A stretch of 64,000 nt of DNA. It comes from Prosapia bicincta (lineage: Eukaryota; Arthropoda; Insecta; Hemiptera; Cercopidae). Where the stretch lies: assembly GCA_036971475.1 (NCBI GenBank), contig JBAIZL010000001.1:139223192-139287191 (forward strand). The letters are read 5' to 3'. This document shows, in pieces, positions 14,502-28,766 of the stretch. The position numbers were made by a program, and so were the translations under genes. Below the pieces are notes generated by a model. The model saw nothing but the letters and a program-made list of their open reading frames with translations, did no database searches and had not been told where the DNA came from. Each line of letters starts with the position of its first letter. Positions within the stretch are counted from its first letter, which is position 1.

Positions 14502-15120
14502 TACTTCATTTTTATGATAATGCCGTGATGTTACTCAATAGGCATTCAATATCATGTGATACTAACCAGGAAATTGTCAGTATTTCAAGACTAGTTTATA
14601 CCATGACTTTTGACACTATAATAATATAAATATTGTCTCTCCCATCTAAAATTTTCCTCCTAACAGCATTTTTAACGACCACAAGCATAACTTTTTAAAC
14701 ACATGTTAAAAACAAAGGTCATATTTTCCACATGTAAAACATACTTTGTTTATTGACAGTTTAAGTATAAATAAACAATTATGTGAATGTGCAGTTTTCT
14801 GTTTATTCCTATGATGGGCCATTTATTCTGCAGTAATTTTTCTCTTCAACACATTGGCTGCGGCGGAAGCCTATCGAAAAGTGGGAGCTTTTCAGGTGCG
14901 GCGGAAGCCTATAGGCGTCTCTCGTCCATATTCCTTACATGTCGGGTTTATGACTGCAGTTATTGCTTTAGGTGGCCGTTTCTCTCACAGCGTGGTGGGT
15001 GTGTATGTGTGTTTCTTGTGTAGCAATAGTTTCCCATTTCGCTTACCAAAGGACGGTATATTATTCATTTGTTTTTGTAAATAAATAGTGTTAGTTTTAG
15101 TGTTTTATCTTTGTAAAATA

Positions 15121-15318
15121 ATGGCTGGTACATATAGGGACATAGTTTTAAATGTAAATAGAGCTTTGAACGATGTTGGTGACTACTCTGAGACTAGATC
15201 CGGTGATGAGTCCAGTGACATTGATACTGCCGATCTAGACCTATATCTACAAACAATGAAAGTGAGTCAGATGATGATGATTCAGACAATTACAACCCTA
15301 CTTAGTGTCATCATTATA
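15121..15318 (+). pseudogene. piggyBac-like transposase N-terminus remnant
   Basis: Begins MAGTYRDIVLNVNRALND and continues into an acidic stretch (SGDESSDIDTADLDLYLQ). After one frameshift it reads NNESESDDDDSDNYNPT and then stops. Asp/Ser/Glu-rich N-termini are typical of piggyBac transposases. Its place just inside a TTAA-type left end supports the call. Everything downstream, including the catalytic domain, is missing. Confidence 0.5.
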
Positions 15319-15355
15319 ACACTATTGGTATCAGAAACATACCATTTACTCAACA

Positions 15356-15358
<3 letters not shown>

Positions 15359-15421
<63 letters not shown>
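15359..15421. repeat. (TA)n microsatellite, about 63 bp
   Basis: Pure TA repeat at the left edge of the insertion inside the piggyBac-type element. Confidence 0.95.
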
Positions 15422-15424
<3 letters not shown>

Positions 15425-16838
15425 AACATTTATGGAATGGGCTATATAATATTATTTAAGAATTGGAAAATAAATTAGAAATAACTCATACAAAATTTAA
15501 ACAAAAATTCATTAAAAGATTGGTTAGGTTAAAATTGAAACTAAATTCTGGTAAAAGCCTAGGAATTGTAAACAAGGTTTTTGAACTGGAAATGTATTAG
15601 GAAATTTGTTATATCAAATAACCTAACACATAAATTAAAATAAGAAAATCTAATAATAGTTATGTGTAAACAAATTTGTAAACTGTAGTAACATAGGGCC
15701 TAAGTAATTACTTGAAGGAGAAAGTGAACACGTTTGTAAACAAAAGAGAATTGAAAGGTTATGTTTGAAAAATTGGGCTAAAAACACATACAATTCAGAA
15801 CTATCACAAAAGTAAAACACAAAGACACTTCACACACTAATAATATTAATAAAATAAACACTGGAAGGTTTGTTGACGATAGGAAATTGAAACAGTAAGT
15901 TTCAACCGGGTTTAACCAGGTTAAAACGCCATTCTAAACAAACTTGTGGTATGTCAGCTGTAAAACAGATGTAGGTCAGTGTGACAATCGATTCTAGTGA
16001 AGAAAAAGAAAACAAACTAGATTACAGGCAACATGTGTTTTTTGGAGAAGAAAGGCGGCCATATTTTAAACAATTTGAGAAAAAAAAGGACGCGCAGTTA
16101 GAGTTGAGTTGGAGGTAGCGTGGGTGACGCTCTAATAGCAGACCTTGCTGTGCAGTCAAAATTCTATTTTTTTGGAAAGAGTTCGTCTAAATTATACAGT
16201 TTTGTGAGTAAACTTGGCCAGATTAAACAGGAATAAGAAAATTGAAAGAGTTAATACAGTGAAAATATAATTTGAAAGAACTAAAACGGATTTAAGTGTG
16301 TGAATTGTTTAATTGGAGAGAACGGGAATTTACGTAAGCGACCAGCAAAATTTTGATATTTATTAAGTTGAGTAATAGCGCTATAAAATAACTTTAGTGG
16401 ACTTTTAAGATAATAGAGAAGTTTAAATTTGTATATTAGGATATCTTATAGTTAATTAATAGTTCGAAATAATCCAGTTCAAATAGTTTGGCCTTTTTGC
16501 ATTTTCAAAATTTAATATTGTTTGTTCAAAATTTATTTAATTAACCTAAGAATTTCTAAAAATATAGCCCATACTATAACCCCGAGATATCAAGAGATCT
16601 TAAACTAGCCAAGGGTATAAAAACCTTGTAACTCAAATTTAAAGAATCGAATTTTAGTATATTGTGTTAAAACTTGTTAAGTTGTAAATTTTTGTTTTGT
16701 GTTTAGATGTTGAAATAAAATTGTAATAATAAATGTTAATGAATTGTTCTTGAGTAGTTTTTTGGTTTTGGTTATTAAATAGAAATAATATATCTTCATA
16801 AAATAGTAAAACCCCGTTGCGTCTGTTTTATAATTATG

Positions 16839-16843
<5 letters not shown>
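15422..16843. mobile_element. Unclassified insertion, possible solo LTR
   Basis: About 1.42 kb between (TA)n tracts at 15359-15421 and 16844-16878. It starts TGTAACATTTATGG and ends near ATTATGTTATA, with AATAAA motifs near the right end (about 16715). These suggest a solo LTR, but the AT flanks hide any target duplication and the ends are not a clean TG...CA. No coding sequence. Confidence 0.25.
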
Positions 16844-16883
<40 letters not shown>

Positions 16884-17550
16884 GCAAAATAAGCAAAAGT
16901 GTAATTTTTTTACAATGGTATCTTCTAGCGGTACTGTGAAAGCCTATCGGCTTCCGATAACTGTGACGTCATAATATTAGCTGAAAAGCATTCAAAATGT
17001 TTTTTTTTCTTCTGATAAATTATTTATTTCATTATTATTTATGATATATAACAATAAATAGTCATAAGTAAAATTTTTCTTACGATGTGTCCTTTTAGCA
17101 GCGCTGCGGAAGCCTATTGGCTTCCGAAAATTATGACCATATTATCACCTGAAAAGCATTGAAATTATTTTTTTTCTGAAAACTGTCTTTTTTCATTAAA
17201 TTAAATAAAAATTGTAAACAAAAATTTCAGGTCCGGTACAAGGTATGCCCCAAGTTCCACCGCAGCGAACGTGTTAAATAGTTACACAAAAATGTTGTTT
17301 ATATTTATATAACTAGAACAGCTAATTGCAAATACCTATCGAAATAGGCATCATCCATGCAATGCAACCAAAATGCATAACTACACACAAGCTGAGTAAA
17401 ATTACTAGCTTGTTTTCCAAGGTCCAAACTTGGAAATGTTCACTTTTATTACACATGAATAAGTAACTATTTTCAAAGCAGTATGATGAAAAATAACTTA
17501 TGTACTTAATTAATTTGAAATCTAATTTATAAAATAATTATTAGCTTGAA

Positions 17551-17652
17551 TGAATCACATGTGTAAAAACTCTTTTGCTTTAACCCAATAATTAACAATC
17601 TTGAATCACATGTGTAAAAACTCTTTTGCTTGAACCCAATAATTAACAATCT
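17551..17652. repeat. Tandem duplication, 51-bp unit x2
   Basis: Two adjacent 51-bp copies starting TGAATCACATGTGTAAAAAC differ at one base. A recent local duplication about 0.5 kb past the pins stop codon. The rest of 17278-18109 shows nothing else; it should contain the pins 3' UTR. Confidence 0.95.
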
Positions 17653-18109
17653 AAAATTATTTTCAGTAATCTAGTTATACAATATCATTATATCACATTG
17701 TTAGAATGCCTGTTATTTTAAAAATATTAATTAGTAACATTTTTGTAAAACACAAAATATAATAAAATTATTGTTGAAAACGATCTTGTTAATTCATTAT
17801 AAACATTAGAGCCCAACATCAGCCCATAAAAAATAAAATAAATGAATAATATTTAACAAAATTTTAAAAATATAACATTACCAAAATATAAAATAATTAA
17901 AAATTAATAAATTGTTAAAATAGGTATCTAGTACTAATTTCCATTATAAATTCCATAATATTATTTTCATTCATTCTTTTTTTTCTCATTCACAGCTTTA
18001 AAAATGTAGATTTTATCATTTAAACCAGTTTTTATATACACAGATGGGTTAGAAAGTGTATATTTTCTTGGCCGCTATCTTTTAGCATAAAATTTGGCAA
18101 AAGCTATAC

Positions 18110-18456
18110 TCATTTGTTAATTCTATGAAGTGTAGGTACAGTGGCACGTTGATCTTCCATACGGCCAGATTGGAGCCGCATGATAAGAGAGAAAAAATCT
18201 TCATCGGGTACAGTAGAACCACGGCTTTCTGTGGCTGCTTCCTCATCATTGGGTACACTAGGCAACGTACTGCGCTGATCTTCTAATCGAGCTCCTTGAC
18301 ATCGCATTAACATTTCTAGAAAGCCATCATCAGGTGCAGTGCCTGATTCTCCGGGCGGACAAAGACCAGGCAGGTGTGGTAATGCAACTCGCTGTTCGTC
18401 CATACGTTTGCTTTGCATTCCAACTATTAAGTCCAAAAGTTCATCTTGTGCTTCAC
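18110..18456 (-). CDS. pins: pins terminal coding exon 12: three GoLoco motifs
   Basis: Acceptor AATTTTTAG; 347 nt ending in TGA at 18112-18110. Three motifs: LLDLIVGMQSKRMDEQR (513-529), FLEMLMRCQGARLEDQR (552-568) and FFSLIMRLQSGRMEDQR (594-610), separated by acidic Pro/Gly-rich spacers. The protein ends 11 residues later (HRINK). With exon 11 this makes four GoLocos, as in vertebrate LGN; Drosophila Pins has three. The 3' UTR must lie below 18110, but I could not pick a poly(A) signal with confidence. Confidence 0.95.
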
Positions 18457-21400
18457 CTAAAAATTTATCCTTTGTTTAGAAAAAAGGAAATAAAAAAGTG
18501 TCATGGCTAAGGAAGAATATTCTTCAATAACTTTAAAAAGATCCTTATTGCTTCTTTTAAGGCTGACAGAAAACCTTATACTTCTTAGCAATATTTTGGG
18601 TAATTACCTTGTTTGAACTTGACAAAAAAGTTGTAATTTTAATAGCTTCTATGATTTGTCTCTGTCTGGCGTTTACATCACCCGAATAATCCATTTCTAT
18701 TAGGTAATATCACTAGGAAAATTGATTGTCATAGTATGTTTCTGACATAGAATAATAAAAATGAAACCTCTACAATAATATCACTGGGAAAATTGATTCA
18801 CACAGTCAGTTTCTGACATAGAATAATAAAAATAAAATCTCTACAAACTTCACTAAAGCAAACCATGATTACTAAATCAGTGACTATTTTTCTATATATG
18901 TTTTTCTTGTCTGTGTGTATATAACTGAAAGGCTGGGCAGATTTTATTACATATTTTGTGGGTGATTAAGTTGATTTGAAAATTATTTAGATTCACAGCG
19001 CTGCAATCACGTTATAGATTTAGTGAATTTATTTAGAAAATACTTCACTTTTCCAACCAAGCATTCAGTCATTTAAATTGAAATCTAAGAATTATTATTA
19101 TATATGCAACTAATAATCAATAGATGACAGGAATCACCCTGACATACAGCAGACACTTAAAATTAGTGAAAACATTGTTTCATATAGTAATTTTTGTGTT
19201 TAGGTTAAATTTGCATAATTCCCGTTTTAACACATAAGTACTTAATTTACTTTATTAAATAAAGTACTTTAATACTTAAGTACTTTATTAAGTTAAAATG
19301 CTTCATTTGAAAACAAGTTAAAATAGATCATTGAATTGAAAACTTTTTAAAGTTTTATGTTAATAAATATATTAATTCATAAAATATATCTTACTAAACA
19401 ATTTTAATATATTAAAATGAATTTTATATTTTGTGTTACATATTATTGTAATGAAATAAATACAGATGTTTTCCAGAAATATAAACTCTTTGATTAGCAT
19501 TTACGTAACAGTACGTGAGATCGCGCAACAACAAGCAGAGCCATTCGAGTATATGTACATTCTACCATTTCTCTCAGATTAGCATTGCCAAAAGTTTACA
19601 ATTTGTTTTCCTGTGTATTGTGCTGTATTCTAGGTTAAATATTTTAAACAATTTGGACAATAATTAAACACGGAGTATATAGTCACCATTCTTTTGAGTC
19701 AAAAGTCCCACGCTTTTACACATTTATCTATTTATTGAAACAAAAAAAAAACATAAGTTTTAGCAAAAAAATTGTTAGTTAACATAAGGTGAAGTTTGGT
19801 TAACATGAGAAAATTAGTATATAAAATAAAATATTAATAAATACTACAAATATTACTATAATTTAAAAATTTAGACAAAAAAAATTAGAAAATAAGTGTA
19901 AAGATCTTTCAAAAATATGTTGCTCCTAGGGGCCATATTAGGGCAGGCACATGTTGCTAATCAAAGGGTTAAGTATATCGTTAGAATTTACGAATTCGAT
20001 TCTTTGTAAAAACTTAAAAGAGAACAAGAATCGTACTGGGAGATCTAATTATACAGACATTTAAATAAATAAATAGAATTAAAACAACACTATGAAATAT
20101 TTTCTCAATGAACATAAAAAATATTTTTTATAAAAATGACACATTTAAAATGATTTTTTTATAACAAGTTTGCTTTACATTCTCTACTGATACTGCAGCA
20201 ATACACGACAGGTAAGCTAGTACTAAATAAAACATGACCAAAATCTGGAACCAAGTAATTAACCAATTAAGATGAACTGCAAATGCTAACTCTTTTATGT
20301 CAACAGATTAATCGATTTTTAACCTTGAAAATGGTGATAGAATATGAGGTCAACATGTCTTCTCTGTACAATATATTTCAATGTACTTCACTAGAGAAGT
20401 GTTTTTCTAAATAGAGATAGACATTGTTTTCCAGTGTAAAGCTTGAAAAAAAAATCAGTGTTCAATGACTCTCTACACAACACTTTTTGAATATACTTAA
20501 CTTTTAATTTCTGTATAATTTGTAATGGGAAGATAGACAAATTATAGTACAAATTTACCACATAAGAATATACAATCAAAACAAACTTGATTTTATAATA
20601 TCTAAAATGTTTCTTGTATCTTAATTCAGAATAAAGCCACCATAAAGCAAAATAGTAAAGGTAAACTACTACTTAAAATGTTTTGTATTTATTTTGATGA
20701 AAAAAATAATATTTACATTATTCCAATATCTATGTATGGAGAATTCATTGTATATACATTTCCTACCAAATTTATATTCGTTAAATTGTTTGGCAAGTAT
20801 GAGGCAGGTTTTAAAAATAAGTACCCTTTTGGAATTCCACAGTTGTAGCCCTTCAGTTGGTAATTGGCGCATATGAGAAGTGTACAGGTATTTTTTGGTA
20901 AATCACAGCTGCCAAAATCCAAGATCCATTCATCCCTGTAAAGGTTATGTGTGTTTAAAACATGTCTGATTGAAAATGCCGTTGACTGTGAAATATGCAG
21001 TGTGATACGTTTTTTAATGTTAAAGCAGCTGACATTCCATCGTGAGATCTGTGAATTGTACACAGAAAAATTATGAATGATGGGATAGTAAGGAAATGGT
21101 ACAACAATTCTAGGAATGTGAGAGACCTGGCTAAAAGTTTGTTTTTGTGAATTTCCATCAGCAATTTTGGAACCCAACGTGAGCATAGCTTTCGGTACCT
21201 CAAACGTTTTGTCACAATCTTGTAAATCTCACTTTTTGACACTTGTTGAAACTCACGAGAAATGAAAAAATAAGCGATTGCTCTCTGTTCCCTTACATGG
21301 ACATTTTTACAGCCATTTTAGAGCCTCTAACCCATTGTCTTACTATGCAATCACTCATGACATATTTTCCGTACACTTCATAGATCTCATGATGAATCTC

Positions 21401-24400
21401 AGGTGCTTTCACATTTTTAACATTAAGAAAGCGTATCACTCTGCATATTTCACAATTGGCAGCATTATCAACAAGCTCTAACAGTGACAAATGTATCTAT
21501 AATGGTGGTTGTGTCAAGCAAACAGATACTCGTACTCCTCTTGCATGCGTCGATTGCCGTCCTCAATGCTACAACAGATGAATTCCAAAATAATATTTAC
21601 TTTAAAAACGCGCCTTGCAATGTAATGATGTCGCCCACTTTATCCATTACACACAAAAGGTCATATCATTTCCCCATATTTAACAATTGTTTTTCAAGTA
21701 TTTAACAAGTTTTTCAAAAATAACAGAATTGTTCAAGTCTCCATGCTAAAATTAGAATTTTTCTTAATTTCTGTATCTGAAAAAATAAATTAAAATGTTA
21801 ATATTTTACACTCACCATTATTATGAACAGGTATATTCGATTTGATAACAGGTGTCAAGTTAGAAACTTTATTGGTGTTTTGGTTCTCTTTGTTATCGCC
21901 AGCAATAGACAGAGAGCAGCGCTGATCATCCATTCTTTCGGACTGGAAGCGAGAGAGAAGTTCAAAAAAGGAATCTTCATCATCATTATGGTCTTGCTAA
22001 AAAAATATTTATCATTGTAAGTATTAACATAAAATCAGGCGTATTTTCAAAATAAGCTATTTACTTACATAACATTCAACATTTTAACTGAGATAATGCA
22101 AAAATTCAGTAGCTCTCCTGAAAGTTCTGGGAAGTCCACAGGTATGATTCAGATATGAACTCAAAGCTTGTGGTACCTGATGTTCTGTTTAGTGTTGATT
22201 AAAGCTTTTAATTTACTCCTGTTATGTGCAAACTTGATTTACTTAAGCAAGATTCATACTTGGTATCCTATCAGATATTTGTTTTCTTCTGAAAGGAAAT
22301 TATGTTAGAGAGGTGACGATTTAACCACCCAATATATAAATGCTACATTATGTTAGTGTGACAACAGATATTTTACAGCAAATGTGTAAACACGACATTA
22401 TGTTAGAGCGCCGACAAATATATTACCGCCCTATATATTAGGGTGACTTTATGTTGGAGCGGCCGACCTCACTAAAGTTCATGCATGGCCACTTATAAGT
22501 AAAACTAGTTATAACCAATATTTTAGTTTTTACATATAAGTTATTATGGTAAGGTATATTATTTCTATATTTAATTAGGTTTAAGCAGCATTTAAAAATA
22601 TCAATCAGAGCTATGGAAATTTTTATGAATTTACCATAATCAAAACAATATTTCAGATGTAGGAACTTAAAATATCCATTTTACTGTTTCTATACACACA
22701 GTTAATATATAAACAATTGTATTAAATTTTTTTTTACATTCATACAAACTTATTTGCAACCTGTCATATGAAATTTGTCTTTATATTAAAAGCAAACATT
22801 ATTAAAAAAATTGTAAATATATTATTGATCGTTGTCTTTCTTATTTATAAGTTTTTATTATAACAGGGTGTCTAGTAAAATAGCTTGAAGAAATTCCCTG
22901 AGTTTTCCCTGACTTTTCCTCTTTTAGATGTCTATAGAAAGCCCAGTTTACATTGGGCCCATCCATTGATATCTAAAGGATCTTGGATAAATCCAGACTT
23001 TGAACATCTTTTAAGAACGAATTGAGTAACTCTTTTGCTTTTGTGTCTGTAAGGAACACAGAACCAAAATATCGAGCTTTCACTTCATCCGTCTCTGCAT
23101 CCCAATACCTAACACTCAAATCCATTTGGGCTCTTTGTGATATTTTGTTTAAACTTTCATCAAAGCCAATTACATAGTTAGAATTTGAATTTAATGATGT
23201 CAGTAACAGGTCTTTAAAATAATTTGATAAACCGAATACAACACTATAGGAAATTTTATCTCCCTGCAATCCCATGTTCTGTGCACCGGTGCTATCAGGG
23301 AACATCCTTGGAAAGAGGCACACACTATTTTCTGCATTGCGTAAAGAAGTGTTGCATTACTAAATTCACGCACCATATAATCTCTGCTTCGGTCACTTCA
23401 TCTTTTAGTTTATATTTATCCTAAGGAAGGAGGGGAGGTAATGACGACATCTGCATGGCGCGATTGCCCGCTACGGCAATGAAAACTGGAACCTTCCATG
23501 TTGAAATAAACAGTGTAAAAATAATCACCGTCAAATAAAACACATACTATCACGAGTCTAGACAAATAGCTGGCTACAAATGTTTACACAGCGTTCTGTG
23601 TGGTCAGAAACAAACTGAGTTATCTGTTATCCCCTCCCGTCCATATGATAACAGAACCACTGCGCACCCCAAGGCCACGGTCCAGGCTAAAACCTCCCAG
23701 CTGTACCAACTTGATACATTTATTATTTATTGACATAAGTCCTGAAGTCATAGCAAAGGGCTTATCAAATAAATAATGGGCATCTAAATAAAGAAGTGTT
23801 ATTTCCTGACTGCCCTGCCCCTAAACCAGCCCACTAGCTTACAATACCAAATATTTGAGAGCAATGGCCACTAGTTTTGTTTCTAATCAAAATTAATATT
23901 TTCCCGATTTTTTAAAAATTTTCCCTGACTTTTCCCTGAATTTTCCAGAATCTTAAAATTCCCTGATTTTTCCAGGTTTTCCCTGTTGCTAGACACCCTG
24001 TATAATCTGTAAAAAAGTATTGTAATTGCTATGTTTGTCATATTATTTATTATACCATTAAACAAAATTATCATATTAAAATATGAATTATATTCATAAA
24101 AATATTATGATCATATTAAAATTATAAATTATTAATATTATCATCGAGTATTTACTTAACAAAAAATTTTATATAAATGTTTTGATTTTGTTTTTCACCT
24201 CAGTTTTTCTGGTAATAAAAAATAGTAGTTTGATAATTTAAAGTTTAAAGTTTGGTATTTTCAAATTACATTACTTTGTGGTAAGGGCTAATAACAGGTA
24301 TAAACAAAGTTCTACCTAAATTTAAAAAAATACAAACTACAAATACAAATCACAGCAAAATGTGGCCAATTTTATCACAGCATTACTTATATTTAAATGA

Positions 24401-27400
24401 TTTAAGATTACCTTATTATTTTCTGGAACAGAATTTGTATGCGGTAAATTTGCACTGGTGCAATTCCTTGTCTTTCCATCAGGTGTTAACTGTAACAATT
24501 AAATATTTTTTTAAAAATATTTTATTTTAGTTATATAAGCATTACTTTTGTTACAAACAATTAATATATAGTGTTTAATAAAATTTCACAATTAAACTAA
24601 TTAGAGGCGCCTTAAGTTCAAGATCGCTGCTTATAAATATATGTACATACACATACGAGGTGAGGCTAGAAAAAAAACGAACTAGCACAGGTGAAACAAT
24701 AAAACGAATGCAATAATGCTGAAAGTCGCCTGGCATGTCACGTGACTGTTGCTCCGCCTACTGCTCGAGTTTCATCTGCCTCCTGCACTCAGTCTGCCCG
24801 TGGCGTCTGTTCTAAGTAGTTGACGTTTTGTCTGTGCATCGGAAAAATGTTGAGTGTACAGAAAGAACAGCGTGTTAACATCAAATTTCTTTTCAAACTT
24901 GGAAAATCTGCAAGTGAAACGTTTGTAATGTTGCAACAAGTGTACGGCGATGATTGTTTATCGCGAACACAAGTGTTTGAGTGGTTTAAACGATTTAAAG
25001 ATGACACAAGTGATGACCCTCGCACTGGCAGACCATTGTCAGCAAAAACTGATGCAAACATTGAAAAAATCGGGAAACTTGTTCGAGAAGATCGCCGTTT
25101 AACAATCAGAGCAATGTCTGAGTTGACAGGAATTGACAAGGAAAGTGTTAGGCAGATTCTTCATAAAAGTTTCAACATGAACAAAGTGTGTGCAAAAATG
25201 GTTCCAAAGTGTCTCACAATTGAACAGAAGGAACGCCGAAGAATGATTTGTTCTGACATCCTACAAAACATTGAAAGTGATCCCACCTTTTTACAAAATG
25301 TTATTACTTGTGATGAATCGTGGTTTTTTACTTACGATCCCGAAACCAAACGCCAATCGATGCATTGGAAATCTCCTGATTCTCCACTACAAAAAAAGCA
25401 CGAATGTCAAAATCGAAATTCAAGGCAGTGATGATTGTTTTTTTTTTTTATGTCAAAGGGATTGTACACATTGATTGGGTACCAGAGGGACAAACAGTGA
25501 ATCAGCATTACTACATTAGCGTCCTGACTACCCTACGTGAGCGAGTACAGAGAAAACGGAACGATTTGTGGAAAAAAAGACATGGATCCTGCACCAAGAC
25601 AATGCCCCAGCTCACAATGCGTTGTCAGTGAAGACGTTTTTAGCCAATCACAACATTTCCATCTTAGACCATCCACCCTACTCACCTGATTTGGCCCCCT
25701 GTGATTTTTTTCTTTTCCCTAAAGTCAAGTCAGCTTTGAAAGGAACTAGATTTGAGAGTGTTGAAGCAGTAAAAGAAAAAGCGACGGAAGTAATGTATGG
25801 ACTTACCGAAAATGATCTGCAGCATTGCTATGAACAGTGGAAAATTCGTATGGAGCGGTGTATAGACCGAGGAGGAGAGTGCATTGAAGGAGATAACATC
25901 AAATTGTAAATAATGGAAAATAAAATTTTTTTATAGCATCAGTTCGGTTTATTTCTAGCCACACCTCGTATATACAAATTACTCTTGACCCTTATATCTG
26001 AAAAGCATAATGATTTTGCAAAAAGATGCATACTCCAGTTTATTATCATAAATAGAATTACACATTTGCTGTCTAGCTAATTAACAATAAGCTGACACTT
26101 TTGCTGATTAATCACCATTAAGAGGTTACCTCTAGTTAAAGACTTTTATTTGTGCAGTCTCTCAAAATAATAATTTCTATTTTTTTATAAAAATAAATAC
26201 TGCTGACTGGAAAAAAATAGTTTGTTATTCAATTCTTAAAATTTTTTTCTATATGAATTTACACATTTACTAACCTATAAACACTTATAACATGACTTTC
26301 TCTTCTTTTGAGGTGTATGTTCTAATATATCCTTCTCCGTTGTAAAACCCTTTACAAGTTGCTATTATCATTTAACAATTGTTAATAAAAGTCTTTTAAA
26401 TATCCAACCATCAAAAAACTAACCTAGTATTCTAAATTACACATATCATATGAATTGAACATTATTTAATTATAGGATTTTTTAAATTAACTAAGCATAA
26501 CCAACTTGTTTTTTAATTTCCAAACCAGCCCTCGTTATATTTTACTGACCTTATAATTTATGCCCTATTTAATTAAGCCCTGAAACTGACAATTTACACA
26601 CACAATTTACAATTAAACAAACAAACAAAAAAAAAAATTAATGACCTTACAAATTTTAAAATATTCATACTAACATGAAATTTAATTAATATTCATTTAA
26701 ATAAATCCTCCAGTTAACAAACTCCTTGAAACAATTATTTCTATTATTAATTCTTAATTTTCCAAAAAAATATAACAAAAACATTAAACTATATCTATAC
26801 TAATATATAAAAATCTCATGGTGTCTGTCTGTGTGTGCATTACTTAATCACGTAAAAACTACTGGACCCATTGAGCTAAAATTTGGTATTTATTTCCCGC
26901 TCCCACATGTTTGATTTTGGGCAATGAAGAAGGTTATCAGATATATGAAAAAAATTATGAAAACTCTCGCTCCGCCCCAAAAGTTTACAGTTTTGGAAAA
27001 ATATAATTCCACCCAAATGTGGTGCTAATAGTGCTGGTAAAAATGCACATTACCCACTCCCTAAACAATGCATATAAAATGAATCAAAATCATGTCCTGA
27101 AGCTATAGTAACAATTATTGTTTGTTAATGCCACGGAAGGTTAATTTTATATACCTATGAAGTAATCAGTCAGGATAGATTTGGTTGTAATTTTATACAT
27201 TTAACCAAATGTACACATTTAAGGCTAGAATAGAGATCATGTGACGAGGTATTACAACCAAATATCCTGAATGGACACTTTACAGGTATATTTTAATATA
27301 GGTATATAGTATTGTATAAAATTACAACCAAATCTGGATACTTTAGAGGTAGGCTTATATTTAAATATATGTGTAAATAATAAGGTGCACTGTTGATACG

Positions 27401-28291
27401 CGGACGTATTACTTCTTATTACACCGCAATGAATTTTTTATCCAACTTTATTTTAATAAAAATTGTATTTATTTCCCTGAGCGATAGTTTTCATTACTTT
27501 TTTTCATATTCCTGATAACTTTCTGTGTCGCCGGTAAAATGTTTTCCCCTATCGAACACGTGGGAATGGGAAATAAATAACTGAAATTTAAATCGACATT
27601 CTTAGGGTCGCTGGTTTTCACATAGGCCTATTTTTATTTAGAAATTCCGTCATGGCACCAACCCAATGGCCTTGGAAACTCCCTTAACAGTAGGTTTATA
27701 AACTATAGTTTGATATAGTTATTGGGATTTAATAATCAGTAAATTAAATTCAACCCAAATACAAATTAAATTACTATTAAATTACTACTCTGCTAGTCTT
27801 TAATAAACGTGACATATTAAAAACATTGAACACCTGAGACTAAGATTTTTAGACACATTATGAAAACTAATAGTATCAGCAAAATTTACATCAAAACATA
27901 TTTTCAACATTTCTTGCAAACTAATTAAATTAAAAGAAATTATATTGAACTCATTTGAATTTTCTTTACACATGCTTGAAATTTTATCTATATTATGACT
28001 TTAATACAGTTTTCTACATTTTCATTTAATATAAAACCTCCATTATAATTATATTTTAAACAAAATTTACTAATCAACGTTCAATATTAAATGAGATTTA
28101 TACCTATATGTGTAACAAAATTTACTAATCAACGTTCAATATTAAATGAGATTTATACCTATATATGTAATAAGCATGTCTTCTGAAAGGGGCCTATTTC
28201 AACTAATCTAAATATGGTAGTGTTTTTATATCTTTAAACATTCCCTATTACATTTTAATTTCTATTTTACTAAGTGAGCTGTACAAAGGTT

Positions 28292-28388
<97 letters not shown>

Positions 28389-28721
28389 AGTTTTGGTTGG
28401 TAAAGATTATTTAGATTTTTTGGACTAGGAGACTGACAGACTTACCTTGGTAAGAGTCCACTCTGTAGTCTTGAAATAGTAACACATAAAGGCACTTAAA
28501 CAATGATATATTTCGACCACACAGTGGTCTTTATCAATCGAAGAGAAAACACAAAAGAAATATGAGAGAATGAAATAAAATAATTGTAATCACAGATTGT
28601 GTAGAGTAGAAATCAGATGTCACAGATGCACAGATTAAAGATATATATATTGTTTCCATGAACATATGAGTGATTATAGTTTATATAAGTCTGTCAGGGG
28701 AAAAGAGATAAGGCTAGTTGG

Positions 28722-28766
<45 letters not shown>

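Larger units (their letters stand above)
14850..17273 (+). mobile_element. piggyBac-type element with a nested AT-flanked insertion
   Basis: Right end CACGTTCGCTGCGG is followed by TTAA (17274-17277). The left end CACATTGGCTGCGG follows TCAA (14846-14849), one change from TTAA. The word GCGGAAGCCTAT recurs near both ends with its complement GGCTTCC. A remnant of an acidic transposase N-terminus sits at 15121-15318. The middle is replaced by a foreign-looking block between two (TA)n tracts. Confidence 0.68.

Noticed and set aside
20713..21186. 157-codon minus-strand frame as a gene
   Set aside because: It overlaps the decayed mariner in another frame. Its downstream half has no recognisable domain and no splice context.
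22973..23323. 116-codon frame as a host gene
   Set aside because: It lies inside an element with inverted ends and a target duplication and resembles a transposase fragment.
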